A stretch of DNA of 64,000 bases. Origin: Gymnogyps californianus (lineage: Eukaryota; Chordata; Aves; Accipitriformes; Cathartidae). The stretch spans positions 211,067,494-211,131,493 of the forward strand of contig NC_059471.1 of NCBI RefSeq assembly GCF_018139145.2, in the 5' to 3' direction. The notes below the pieces were generated by a model, which saw only the letters and a program-made list of their open reading frames with translations, had not been told where the DNA came from and did no database searches. Positions 34,968-45,740 of this stretch are shown here, in pieces. Numbering within the stretch: position 1 is the stretch's first letter; each line of letters starts with the position of its first letter. The translations under genes and the position numbers were made by a program.

Positions 34968-36574
34968 CCTGCCAGGGTTTAAAATTGCAATGGCTTTTAA
35001 TGTGTTTCTTGTCCTAGTATTTAACTTTCTTGTGTTGAAAGCAGCCAGGAGAAATTGTTAAAGGTGCAGTGAGTGGCAATTCTCAAATTGTAAATCAAAT
35101 GGGAAAAACAGAGTGGGTCAATAAAAATAAATAAAAGGAATGGTCCCCTGGGTGGGACGGAAAACCAGTGCTTTTGTTAGTCTGAAAATATCCTATTTCT
35201 CCCCCAGTAATCAAGGGTATTTCATTATATAGAAAAACATAGGTGACGTAGTAGTGAAGTGACTTAACCTGAGATCGCTCATTGTCCAGTGCACCAGAGT
35301 AACTGCATAAAACCAAACTGCTACAAAGCTCTCCTGGTTGCAGTTCTGGGTGCTGCTACACACTATCCCCTGATTGAAGTATGCCACACGCAGGAGCATC
35401 TTCTCCCCACAAACCTCTTATTAGTCCTGTATGGCTTCTCCCAGAGATTCAAATTTCTTAATAGTACTTACCTTCTTCCTGGTCAGGTAGTCTGGTAACA
35501 TCGCTGGAGTTACTCTTCTTTGACTAGAGCTCCTCCAATTTCAGTGCAAAACTTCACATGCACCCCAGGCTTTACCTCTACAAATTCTGCACCTCTCCCA
35601 AGAAGAGATGCTGGTTCATAGCTCTCTACATTCCAGGGTGAACTCCCCAAGTCGTTTTTACTCCTCGGTGCAGACAGATTTGACCTCTGGCCTTTGAAGA
35701 TCAAAGGCTACAGTCTGACACCATTGTACTGTCTGACTTCCACTTCATTTGATCTGTTTATATGGCCACTATTTTCCACATCATTGACAAGCCACTGAGT
35801 GGGTGATTTGTCACAAGGTTGACAGTTATAGACCGTAATGTGTATAAATAGCCCCTGTTTTTTAAGGTAATCAATGGAAAAATGAGGCTCAAAGTCTGAA
35901 AGGTTACAAATGAATGTATTTATTCCTGCCTTTTGCAGGCACAAGGGGCAGGGGTCTTCACTGGGAACTTCCACACAAAACACTTATTTCATGGGCCACC
36001 CGTGAGCCAAGACCTCAGCTGATGTAGGGGAACAGCAGCTCTGTTGGTGACACGAGGGCTGTCTTTTTATGCCAGACTTTATTTTGCTGTCACGGAGAAC
36101 TGTGCTTTGCAGTAGCGCTACCTCCATAGGATAGGGTCTGTAATGTGTGCAGGTGTACAAGGCACCTCACAACTGTGGGGCAAATAGCCATCAAGCCCGG
36201 CATACAGTGTCCACTGAAGGGTGCTTACAGAGAGGAATAAGGATGTACATCGTACTGCTTCCCAGCAATGAATAAATTTTCTTCCTAAGCTAAAAGTTGC
36301 AGCTGGACTCTTGTGTTTAACAGCCACGAAAGGACTTAACAGCTCTAAGATTATCTATTTCCTTTATCTGTTTCCTTTTGAATCACTTGCACCTTGGGCT
36401 CCACAGTATCTTTTGGCAATAGATTTCAGTTTAATGACATATCATATGGAAAGTGCTCTCTTAGGTTCATTTTAAACTAATGCTTGACGATATCGCTGCA
36501 TGCCTACTAGTTCCTATATTATGAGAAGCAAACCAGCGCTATTTTTCTATTCCTCTTTGCTGCACTATTTGTGA

Positions 36575-37150
36575 TTTTACAGACCTTCAGCTTTAGCTCC
36601 TCATTATCATTTTTACAAGCCCAAAAGTTGTCTGTTCAGTTTCCTCCGTTTTGTGAAAGCCCTTCTACACCTTTGATCATCTCTGCCTCTCGTCTCTCTC
36701 TCTCTCTCCTCTAGTTTTTCAAGATGAAGCCATCAGAACAACACAGAATCTTCAGAATACGGGTGCACAGAGATTTCTACAGTGGTATAATGAAGTCTGT
36801 ATTTTATTCTCAACCCCTTCCCTCAGATTTCCTAATGTCCATTTTGCCTTTCTCATCACCACTCGGTATGAGCCAATATTTTCAGAAAACTATCCACAGT
36901 GTCTCCAGCATCTCTTTCATGACTGATATCAGCACTTTAAAAGCATCATTGTGTACACGTAGGCGGGTTTATTTTTCCCCACGCTAATCCCTTTGCACTA
37001 ATTGACACTGAATTTCATCTGCCATTTTAATGCTATATAATTCAGTGCCTGAAGATCTTCTTGTAGCCCCTCACGGCTGGCTCTGGAGTTGGCTCTCCTG
37101 AATGTTTTGTGTCACCTGCAAGTTGTGGCACTCGAGTGCCTGTCCTTTCT
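36575..37150 (-). mobile_element. CR1-type LINE fragment with decayed reverse-transcriptase end, minus strand
   Basis: The plus strand follows the reverse complement of amniote CR1 over about 500 bp. Landmarks in order are 'cctttgatcatctctgcct', 'atttctacagtggtataatga', 'tttcagaaaactatccacag', 'ctctttcatgactgatatc', 'actgaatttcatctgccatttt' and 'ttttgtgtcacctgcaagttg'. Translated on the minus strand, the last word falls at the reverse transcriptase catalytic box: the family's F-A-D-D-T-K has decayed to L-A-G-D-T-K. The 3' UTR repeats and the 5' part are missing. The copy is old and inactive. A CT microsatellite lies within it at 36694-36716. Confidence 0.8.
36694..36716. repeat. CT microsatellite
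   Basis: About eight CT units after CTCGT, grown inside the CR1 relic. Confidence 0.85.
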
Positions 37151-37379
37151 GGGGTCAGTTAGGAGCAGGGGTGATAGCAGAGGTGCCAGCACAGACACTG
37201 CCGTTGCTGTGAATTTGGCCTCCGTTCTTCTGCAGCTCTGTACGGAGGAGGCTGGGTTTCTGCAGGGGATCGGCGGAGGCTTGCTCAGTCCATGGAGACA
37301 ACAAAAGGGAAAGTGGCACTCGCAGCGTATAGGCTGCAAGAGGAGCTGTTACATATTGCATGCACGCAACGGGCTTCTT

Positions 37380-37437
37380 ATGGCCTCATTAAAGTCAACG
37401 GGAGCTTGCTATCTGCTTCAGCAGGGGAAGCATCAAG
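37380..37437. repeat. Decayed palindromic amniote repeat, copy 2
   Basis: The words CATTAAAGTCAACGGGAGC and TGCTATCTGCTTCAGCAGG parallel the remembered 'cattgaagtcaatgggag ... ttgccattgacttcaatggg' hairpin repeat of reptile and bird genomes. It lies about 230 bp beyond the CR1 relic. Confidence 0.4.
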
Positions 37438-37519
37438 GTATAAAAATATTATGCACTGTTTAGATGGTGTTTTTTCCTGAGCACTGGCTGATCCTTGCCA
37501 TGACCCCCAAACTATGTAT

Positions 37520-37600
37520 GAGTTATCACTTCTGTTTTTCAGGAGGGAAAGCAGAAACTGAGAGTAACACAGAGATTTCAAAGATCATGACTGTCTCTCA
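37520..37600 (-). mobile_element. Possible MIR-like relic, minus strand
   Basis: TTCTGTTTTTCAGGAGGGAA, AAACTGAGAGTAACACAGAGA and CAAAGATCATGAC loosely follow the MIR core in reverse complement. The match is short and weak. Confidence 0.28.
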
Positions 37601-37783
37601 TCTGGCCATATGTGTCTGAGCGGAGGGAATGAGAAGCAGACAAGGGAATTCTTGACAACCTGTCTTATGTGACATCCCCCGTCAGCAGGTCTCTATTTCT
37701 GTCTGACTTTATGATCTCTTTTTCTCAATCTTGCAACTCCAACACTTCACAGCAAGCTGGGAGTCTGCCGGGAAGGTTGTGAG

Positions 37784-38284
37784 CTAACTAGGTGACAGCG
37801 ATAGTGAGACACAATTGCAGAAGCTGTAATAAGCAGTATTGATTTTGAATAAACACATGAGTAATATTGACTTGGAGAAGCTGTCTCTTAACAAGTGGAA
37901 GGGCTGACTGGCTCCAAAGGATGGAGAAGTGGAAGTCCCTTTCTGGAACTGGGTAAGGCAGATTTCAGTGACAGATATGAAAGCATAGTCTGTTTCCAGC
38001 ATCCTTTTTCTCAATCCTGTTGGCAGATAAAGGCATAAGAACCACAGGGCTTTATAACTGAATGAAGAATAAAGAAAGCATTTTAGATGGATTGGTAGAA
38101 GGGGGGCAAAAAACAAAGCAGTGTAAGCAAGTGGTGAGTGAACCACGGTCCAGTGCTTGAGAAGAGGTTGACATCTGAATGATACAGAAACATTAAAGGG
38201 AAAGAGAAGAAAGGTTTTGGTGAAGCATAGCTGTGAGAAGCTGGGAAAGACAAGCAGTGAAAACTTAGGATGGTGATTTTCCAT
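37784..38284 (-). other. Longest non-repeat open frame (166 codons), probably not a gene
   Basis: The conceptual product is rich in F, L, S and P with several hydrophobic stretches and resembles no family I know. There is no upstream promoter signal, no evident splice context and no domain. Pyrimidine-rich reverse strands produce such F/L/S-rich frames by chance. A frame of this length is within expectation for a window this long. It is listed only because it is the most open frame outside the LTRs and the GC-rich 22.7-23.2 kb stretch. Confidence 0.1.
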
Positions 38285-38586
38285 CCATGGCTGACAAAGT
38301 GTCCCCTGTAGATCTATGGCTTATGGATGGATCCCCAGACATGAGTCATATCTGGATAGAGCAGCCTGGATGCCCTCTCCCAAAATTTCTACAGCAGATT
38401 CCCTTTCTTCCCATTTACAATGCAACAATCTTCTCTCTTTTATTCACAATGGCACATGCCATCAGTTCCCACAATCAGTTGCATAAGATTCCCATGGTGA
38501 CACCATTTCTGGAAAAGGGACATAGAGGCAATGTTTGTAAATCTCTTTAAATAACATTAATGGGCAGAAAAAATGGGGGTAAACCT

Positions 38587-38606
38587 GCTGCCTGTGATCA
38601 GGCAGC
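38587..38606. repeat. Perfect hairpin, 8-bp stem
   Basis: GCTGCCTG (38587-38594), loop TGAT, CAGGCAGC (38599-38606). An isolated short stem-loop with no T-run that would suggest a terminator. Confidence 0.65.
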
Positions 38607-38827
38607 TCTCAGGAACCCACTTGAGAACCAGAGCAGGGAAAACTTGGCTAACACACGGAGACCAGCAAGATCTTACCCACAGGTGTCAATCCGCCTCTGG
38701 CTGCAGCAAAAAAGCTCACATTGAGGTCAGTAATGTTCATAAGAATAAAAAAACCCAAAAAACCAAACACCCTCTCCCCTACTGTTTCAGATCCACACCA
38801 GCACTGCTCTGAGGTCCCTTCAGGATA

Positions 38828-38872
38828 AATGGAGATGTGCCATGGACTCAGTGGGCTTTGAATTGGGCTCAC
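38828..38872. repeat. Decayed palindromic amniote repeat, copy 3
   Basis: TGCCATGGACTCAGTGGGC followed by TTTGAATTGGGCTCA parallels the 'tgccattgacttcagtgggctttggatcaggccc' arm of the same palindromic family as copies 1 and 2. Confidence 0.4.
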
Positions 38873-39254
38873 AAGTCATGAGAGATTAGCGCTGAACCTG
38901 AACAGGTAGCACTGAACTTAGTCAAATGATACACAATGGAAAATGGTCCCGTTGACAGCTTATGCCTTGAACGAAGGCAGAAGTGCCTAAACACTTCCCG
39001 TTTCTTGATGAGCAGCTTCCAGATCTTTGGGTCAAGGATCCATCTCTCACCTCTGAGACTTGCTTGGAGTACCTCTCTGTCCTGGCAGACAGCCACAGCA
39101 ATGTTTCTGTCCTAGGTGGTGCTGTAAAATAACTTCAGACCACTCACCCAAGCCCCAGAGATCACCAGTCGCCCATGGATCTCAACATGGGACCCAGTCA
39201 CCCTAATATCCCATGGATATGTGGGTTATAATATGTGCAGTAATGCCATGGATG

Positions 39255-39370
39255 CCTTGCACAGAAATAAAGAGATTGAGCTCCTTTGCATAAAATCATA
39301 CAGAAAGGAAAAGTAGGGCATCTGGGAGGCAAACCCCTCCATTTCTTACAACTCCCTAGTTGTTCTTTCT
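39255..39370 (-). mobile_element. MIR/CORE-SINE-like relic, minus strand
   Basis: GCACAGAAATAAAGAGATTGA, CTCCTTTGCATAAAATCATAC, TCTGGGAGGCAAACCC and CAACTCCCTAGTTGTTCTTTC match in order the reverse complement of the 3' core and tRNA-like head of MIR (gcacagag, cccaaggtcatacag, gggattcaaaccc, ctctaaccact). The head region with the box-B complement is the best preserved. Confidence 0.5.
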
Positions 39371-39899
39371 GTATGGCAGCGAGAAGGCTGCTGTATGCAA
39401 CAGGGGTCTGCTGAAATGAGGGCATTCCTTCCGCACATGCATATTCAAAGATTAAAGAGAAAGCTTTGAAATATTTTCAGAAAAGGGGTCAATTATGTAG
39501 ATTTCACATGGCTTGTTATTAAGGCCAAAACTCACATCGTTTTCACAGGGGCTGGAGGATGCCAAGGCAAAGATGTAAAGGCCTGGGTCCAGATTTGCCA
39601 GGAAGAAGGGAGGGAGAATCAAAACATTGTTAATTATATCCTCTCAAGAAAGGACTCGTGGTGCTAGGAATTCATCCCAAGAGGGTAATTTCAGGGCTAC
39701 AAGTTGTAATATATATTATTGCTAGTCTAAGCAGGAGCAGGGAGGAATTCCAACTGTAGCACCTTCAGTACCTTTTTGCAGCGGACTCTACTTGTAACTT
39801 AAACAGCCTGTTCTGGGGAATCTGATACCCTTCCCCCAACCTGTCTGAAGTCTTCAGCACAAATACAATAATGAGTTGAAAGAAAACTTGTCAACAATG

Positions 39900-40045
39900 A
39901 TTTCGTTGGACTTTGCAAACTCTTTGACGAAGTTTCTTACAAAGGCTGTTAAGGAAACCAGAGACATTGGGTGAAAGGTAAAGTATTGTGTCATTGATTA
40001 AAAAACTGGCCAGGACAAGAAAACAGAGCAGGAATGACTAGTTAG
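39900..40045 (+). mobile_element. CR1-type LINE reverse-transcriptase fragment, plus strand
   Basis: The segment reads in sense orientation through reverse transcriptase motif A and the following CR1 block. 'gttggactttgcaaa', 'ctctttgacgaagtttctta', 'caaaggctgttaaggaaac', 'cattgattaaaaaactgg' and 'caggacaagaaaacagagc' correspond to the protein words VDFAKAF-DKVSHKRLL and SWI-NWL-DRKQ-R. A frameshift lies just before the F-D of motif A. It is in the opposite orientation to the 36.6 kb CR1 piece, so it is a separate insertion. Confidence 0.72.
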
Positions 40046-40825
40046 TTATGACAATGCCAAACGCCTAACAAAAGGCCATCAGAGGGAACATATTAGCCAT
40101 CTTTTCACGCATAAATAAAAGGCTTCATTAGAGGAATTAACACTATTATATTTCTTTGATATCTAACTAAAATTCCAGAAGTATTACGTTTCTCAACTAA
40201 TATTGTACACATTCATAGGTTATTAGAAGGTTACTGAAAATAGGGTCTCTTGAAGTAAAGAAAAAGGCAGGTTTTATAATTCCCTGTCCAGGGTTTGATG
40301 TATTTCTTGAGTCTGGGAAGGAAGGCTGGGTCTTGGTGTTGGAAAAGTGCTTTTGTATTCATAGTTTCCACAGTGCAAAAAAGAGAATGGAGAGTGGGTG
40401 GGAATGATCAACACTTTATACCTGGACCAAAAATTCACTTGTAGGTAAAGCATTATATTTGGATGGTAATGAAAATTTAAAATCCCAATAGAGCAGCTTG
40501 CAGTTCCACAGCTGATCAAAAAATGATCGCATAAAATCATTTTTCAGTGGGAAAGCAGATTTCAACTAAAGATTTAAATATCATGAACAAATATCACTTC
40601 CCATGAGAAAATATCCAGTTTTCTCAAAAAGCTGAAACATTTGGGCCCAAATAGTGTTTTTCAGAGAAAATAGTGGCATCTTACAATGTACACAGCTTAC
40701 ATCAGAGGGAAAAACATGTCCTGATCAGCTTCGTAGATCCTATTATTCCTGACTTCTTAGCATGAATTAGCTAGGAGTACAGAAATGATGGGATAGTGGT
40801 ATACCAATTTTCTTCTAGACATGTC

Positions 40826-40969
40826 AAAACATTTCACAAAGGCACTGATGTCTCTTTAGCATAGGAAGACTGAGGAGAAGGAGAGCTGAAGGAGGTCCCT
40901 AAAGCCAGCATGAGACCCTGGAAGGGAACCTGCATGTCCTAACTCCCCATGCAAGTGCTCTTTCCAGTA
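40826..40969 (-). mobile_element. MIR/CORE-SINE-like relic, minus strand
   Basis: The words CATTTCACAAAGGCACTGATG, GCATAGGAAGACTGAGG, CCTGGAAGGGAACCTGC, TGTCCTAACTCCCCATGC and AAGTGCTCTTTCCAG follow the reverse complement of MIR from the core through the box-B and box-A region of its tRNA-derived head. This is one of the two best MIR matches in the window. Confidence 0.5.
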
Positions 40970-41285
40970 AAATGTGGGGTATGTTTTTATCAAATGAAAA
41001 TCTCTGAGCTGATCTTTCAGAGTTGCAGAAAGAGGCAATGAACAGTCACAATTAGAAAGCTAACTCTGACTTTTTCTAAAGAGGAAAAATATAGGACTGC
41101 CCATTTATCTCCAAATTGAATCGAAGACTATACAATTCTGCATGAGCATTGTTATTTTCCTTTATCAGCAAGGCACTGTTTTGTTGCATGAAATCTGTCT
41201 GTTCAATAGGTTTGATTTTTCCAAGCAGCTGGGTTATCTTGTGCTGTGAAGGCTCGCTCTTAATCTCTGTTGCTGTGCTTTTCTC

Positions 41286-41323
41286 AGCGCCGTTCCCAGC
41301 TGCTCAGAAATGAGCACGGCGCT
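41286..41323. other. Nested stem-loop with GAAA tetraloop
   Basis: AGCGCCGT (41286-41293) pairs with ACGGCGCT (41316-41323). Inside, GCTCA (41302-41306) and TGAGC (41311-41315) pair around GAAA. Together they form a 13-bp stem interrupted by one 8-nt bulge (41294-41301), which contains most of a CAGCTG E-box. The arms hold three CpG sites each in an otherwise CpG-poor neighbourhood. Whether it acts as RNA structure or as a dyad protein site cannot be told. Confidence 0.55.
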
Positions 41324-43047
41324 TTCATCTGTCTTTTCGTGCTCTTATTAGGTGTGACAGTTTCAACAATACCCGTATGTAGAAAAATATGCAGGTTTTA
41401 ATTTGGTTTTTAAAAATGTGATTGTCAAAAAAATATAGGCAGAAAGATGTTGCTTTTAAATAATAAAAGTCCTGCCATGATCACACACTAATGATGTATT
41501 TCCTTAGAAAGATGGGCTTTTTTTCTCAGTTTGCTCTACCACATAATTGCAGCCAAACCTTATTTATCTACAGGAGACGAGGGCACAGAAAAGAGCTGAA
41601 ATATGCAGTTGGGCCATAGGTGCTTTTCAAGTGATGGTGACGCACAATTAGGATTAATGTATGTATCTGATCATTTGGTTTCTGGTAAATGTCTTTTGAG
41701 GGACTTTTTTATGTAAAGAAACCCTCCCCTGGCATGAGGGGGCCATGATTTTAGAGAGCACCTATTGGCATGACTGAAGTACCAGTGCAACAGGAGAGGA
41801 AGGGGAAGCAAAACTACTTGGGAGGATGGGATGCTTCAGTGGAAGACTCTTTGCTCTGCAAGTAAACAGTGTTGAACGTTACAAGCAAGTGTTTAGAAAA
41901 CCAAGCTGGAAATGCCTGAAAATTAGTGTCAGCCTCACAGCTATCCTGGAGGCTGGGCATCTGCAATGGGAGAGACAGATCTCTCCGGCTGCTTTCAGCA
42001 CTCGGTGTGTTGTCATTTCTGCTCGAGTTTGCTCTCTTCCAGTGCAAGGAAGTGTTTCACAACCTGCCCTCTGTGAAGGCAGGACTGACAACAGTTTCAT
42101 TGTGCAGAGAGGGCCAAGCATGCTAAATCATGAGATACGATGAAGTGGTGGCCGTACACAGCCTTGGTCCAGATATTTTTCTGCTTGCAGCCCTGGGGAA
42201 GAGAGCAAAGGGAAAAGGGATATGCCAAGAAGCAGGAAGCAATGTGTTCAAGAGAGAGGATTAGATTTGCAAAGGTACCCACATTTGCATTTCCTACCAA
42301 TACTTACAGCATGCAAACCAAGTTCCCTTTTGCAAAGTTGCCTGGGCTCCAGTGTTGTCAATGGTTTAAGTTAACAGCCTGCGCTTAAACCAGGGCGAGT
42401 GAGAAGTCATCACACATGCAGCTCAGCCAGCCCTGCTATAGGAGTGCTAACCTGGGGGCTGGAAAGTCCTTGGCCCACTGCTCTAAATCCAGCAGATCCC
42501 AGACAGAGCTCAGATAAACCTAGCATCCTCCAGGAAAACAAGAGGACGGTCTCTTCCCTGGACCACAATCACTCTCCTGGCTTTGTAACAAAATGGCTTT
42601 GACAAGGAAATCATGATATTTATGCAGAAGGAATGCACATTTGCTCTGGAAATGTCATCATCAGGCCTAATCTAATGTCATTTAGATAAGGGGGCGGGTA
42701 TTCACATCAGCTGGAAATGTTTCCAACAAACTAAGACAGACAAGTAGGTATGAAGCCAGCCTGCAGACTGTTCACTTTGGAGTATTTTCCTATTTTCCTA
42801 TTGCAATCATGTTTATGAGATATGCACTGAGTACAGAATCACTGTGGACTCTTTCAACGTCTAACCAACTGAGTATTTGACCCCTGTATTTTAGAAGAAG
42901 TAGTGATACTGAAATTTTAGATACCTGAGGCTACAATAGGGACTGTATAACATTTTTCTTTTCTATGTGAAACTCAGGAAAGCAGCTGATCTGCACAATA
43001 GCCTGTTCTGCATTATTAAAGGCTTATTGGTAAAGGTTTGATCTACA

Positions 43048-43069
43048 GCCCAACCCTCCTGGGTTGGGC
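43048..43069. repeat. Perfect hairpin, 9-bp stem and TCCT loop
   Basis: GCCCAACCC (43048-43056), loop TCCT, GGGTTGGGC (43061-43069). The following AGCCCAGGGC could compete for pairing. It is a strong GC-rich short stem-loop in an AT-rich setting. Confidence 0.75.
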
Positions 43070-45087
43070 AGCCCAGGGCAAAAGAGGCCTTTGTCTGATG
43101 TAGTTTACTGAAGTTTTCTAACAAAATAGATTACCAGCAAAAGCATTATTTTGCCTGTGCAAGTGTGCCTAAGGACTTTGCCTACATAAGAAAAACTCAT
43201 TTTAAAAGCCCCAAACAAACAAACAACAAAATACAGTAAGCTATTTCTCTCCAATGATCTGAAAAATGACAACATTTCAAGCAGAAACAGGAGTCCTGTG
43301 TGAGACTTCTTCTAGCAGCAGATGAAAGCCATCCCCTTCTCATGGCTGTTTGCTCCTTCTGCTGTAACTTACTGCTCTTCACAGGGCAGATAATATAAAC
43401 CTCATTTATTCACTTTTGGTTTTTTTCCTTGCATGTTTTTTCTTTTAGCTGAGATGAATATTTTTCTAATCCAATATCTCCCAGATAAACAGGCACACCA
43501 GCTCTGGGGACTGGGGAATGGATTTGGGTTCGGGGAGGCTGAGGAAGGACAGGAGCCCCTTCACTTACTGCTTCTGGATAAATCATCATGTGAAACCATA
43601 GTCTGCATTCTGACACTAGTGCTTACAGGCTGCAGTGCTACAGGATGAGTTTTCCTTGGGTGAGATAATTTTACCTCCCAGGTGGTTATCACCAGTGGGT
43701 CATAAATCCAATGATGTTTCTAAGAGACCTTTTAAAATAAGGACCACTTAATTGTCTATGGGACACTGATTTAGAGTAAATCTATATAGTGTGTACAGTT
43801 TTTTCAAAATCCCAGATGTTAGAGATGTTCTTAAATTGCATTAAAATTTAAAAAAAAAAAACAAAACAACCTTTAATAGATTTCCAGATCACCTATGTGA
43901 GGCCCTGCAGGAATAAAAAGCACCTTGAGGAGAAACTATAGCAATTCAGCAGTGGTCAGCTCTGGCAGGCAAACACACCCTGAAGATGAAGATGAAGGCC
44001 ATGGTGCAGTATCCTCGAGGGGGTGTTCCCAAGCCCAGCCACAGCAAGGTCCTGAAGACCCTCTGAGGAGCATGCCAGCAAGGTTACTTCAAAGGACCGT
44101 GGCTGGAGGAAGAGTAGCTCCGAGGGAAGAAGTAGAGAGACTCACTGTAGGGAAGAGGGAGGCAAGGACAGGAATGTACCCCTGGTTCTGGCTCTCCAAA
44201 GGCAGATGCACATAATAGCAGTGATCAATAATAGCAATGGGACAGCACCAGGCGGCAGTCAATGCTACAGTACCAGTGCTGGCCTTGCAGGAGACCACTG
44301 CCATGCAAAAGAGAATGGAGTCAGCAAACATCTGAAGAAAACGCTTTTGGTGATTACAGGCAAGAAGTGGTTCAGTAGCTTCTCCTGAAATTAGACCCAT
44401 TGCTATTGCTATTTCATTACCAATAAGAACTTATTCCTGACAATATTTGCTATAATTTATGTGCTCTAGTGACTTAACCCAGGAGCAGCATCTGTCTTCT
44501 TAGCAAGACTCTGGCCATACCTGATCTTACCCGGGGGCCCCAGGAGAGCCAGGGACTTACACAAAGTCCAAAATGTGGGGTCCCCTTCAGCTCACCCCAC
44601 CTTTGGACACCAGCAGCGAGCTTTCTGCATCCTGATATGGTTTTCTGCCCGTTTTAGGTCCACGTCTGTGACACAGACAAGGAGAGGTTGCTGTTCTCTT
44701 GGACATGCAGTATTTGCCAGGCAAAGGCAACAGAGTGGTGGGCTCCACAGCCCACTGGTGACCTGGTGCCAAGACAGGCTGGGCTGCCCAGGCAAGGGTG
44801 CTGAGCCCAGGTGGCCTCACTTTCCTTTCCTTTCCTCCCACCTTTCCACAGTCAGCTACAGATGTAGCTGGTGTTGGTACGGATGCCCCATTAATAGGTT
44901 AAGCAGGACTATAAGGAGCAGCTTGCTAGTGATTTTAGTTAGGGAAAGAAAAAAAAAAATCTAAAAATGTACTTGTGCCTGGCAGGGTTGCTCTGCAGAA
45001 CTAATCCTTTGCATTTCTTTTACTTCTTCCATCTGTGATTTCATGGTTAATTGACTTATCCATGCAATGTTCCTCTGAGTATAGATT

Positions 45088-45215
45088 ATTTCCACTTTCA
45101 GAGTGATAAAACCGAGTGCGTAGGGGTTTGCGACATAACTTGCCCTAAACCCTCAAGGGATTACAAGGCAGAGGACAGAGTAGACCTGGGTCCCTGCTCT
45201 GCACCCCCAAGGTGG
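45088..45215 (-). mobile_element. MIR/CORE-SINE-like relic, minus strand
   Basis: TTTCCACTTTCAGAGTGATAA, AACCGAGTGCGTAGGGG, CATAACTTGCCCTAAACCC, TTACAAGGCAGAGGACAGAG and TAGACCTGGGTCCC follow the reverse complement of the MIR core (cattttacagatggtaaaactgagg, gacttgccctaggtcac, ggcagagtagacctgggt). Order and spacing agree. Confidence 0.5.
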
Positions 45216-45253
45216 GCTCCCTCTTCCCATGGAGACGCACAAGAAATCATGCT

Positions 45254-45278
45254 CCACGTGGGTAAGAGCCACCACGTG
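45254..45278. promoter_or_regulatory. Two CACGTG E-boxes 18 bp apart
   Basis: CACGTG at 45255-45260 lies within the 8-bp palindrome CCACGTGG (45254-45261). A second CACGTG is at 45273-45278. This is the core bound by USF, MYC/MAX, MITF/TFE and CLOCK-type bHLH factors. It lies just downstream of the MIR-like relic. Confidence 0.4.
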
Positions 45279-45473
45279 CTGCACCCAGTGGACCGCAGCA
45301 TTGACCGAAATGTTCAGCAAGGATTTGCTGGGTCTGGCCAGAGCATGAAGCGTGGAGCTGCTCTTTTCCCACATGCGTGAGCCCTGAGATACAAGTCAGG
45401 CCAGCGCTCATGGAAAAATGCCATAGCCGCCGTCACGCAATTGGCTTTTATTTTCAGTCATCCCAGCATCAAT

Positions 45474-45486
45474 AACCGCACCACAG
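45474..45486 (+). promoter_or_regulatory. Tandem RUNX-type motifs
   Basis: AACCGCA (45474-45480), a full RUNX consensus (AACCRCA), abuts ACCACAG (45480-45486), which holds a second RUNX core. Flanking CpG-containing words (CACGCAAT, TTGCGC) make the 45.42-45.53 kb block stand out from its AT-rich setting. Confidence 0.35.
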
Positions 45487-45585
45487 CACCGGCCGTATTG
45501 ATTGCGCTGATGCTTTGAAGATCAATGTTTGTAACAGCCCTGGCTACAGCTCTTCAGGGGGGTCCAAGCTCAGTCCTCCAGTCAT

Positions 45586-45740
45586 AACGCTGAACTTCAT
45601 CCCCCTGGAAGCTGTGGGAGACTTTCACCGGTTATGGGTTAGAGGGAGACACATAATACATACTGTGGGTTACTTCTGCATAACTCCTGTAAGGGCTAAT
45701 AGAAGACAAGCATTAACCTCCTTTGAATCAATAGGAGACA
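45586..45740. repeat. Possible palindromic amniote repeat, copy 4
   Basis: CCCTGGAAGCTGTGGGAGAC, TTTCACCGGTTATGGG, GCATAACTCCTGTAAGGGC and CTTTGAATCAATAGGAGAC resemble the 'cattgaagtcaatgggagac' and 'gtaactcc' words of the palindromic family. More decayed than the other copies. Confidence 0.28.

Larger units (their letters stand above)
24836..36574. other. Non-coding unique sequence
   Basis: No recognisable gene over nearly 12 kb. Simple repeats are listed separately. Minus-strand frames at 27106-27441 (111 codons) and 28092-28343 (83 codons) and a plus-strand frame at 32698-33060 (120 codons) have no domain I know. The 32.2-32.3 kb block is rich in homeodomain palindromes. The 25.52-25.58 and 33.7-33.96 kb stretches contain 'taggcatctaa'-like words suggestive of an old amniote repeat. 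Short direct and inverted repeats cluster at 28.68-28.80 kb. Confidence 0.5.
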
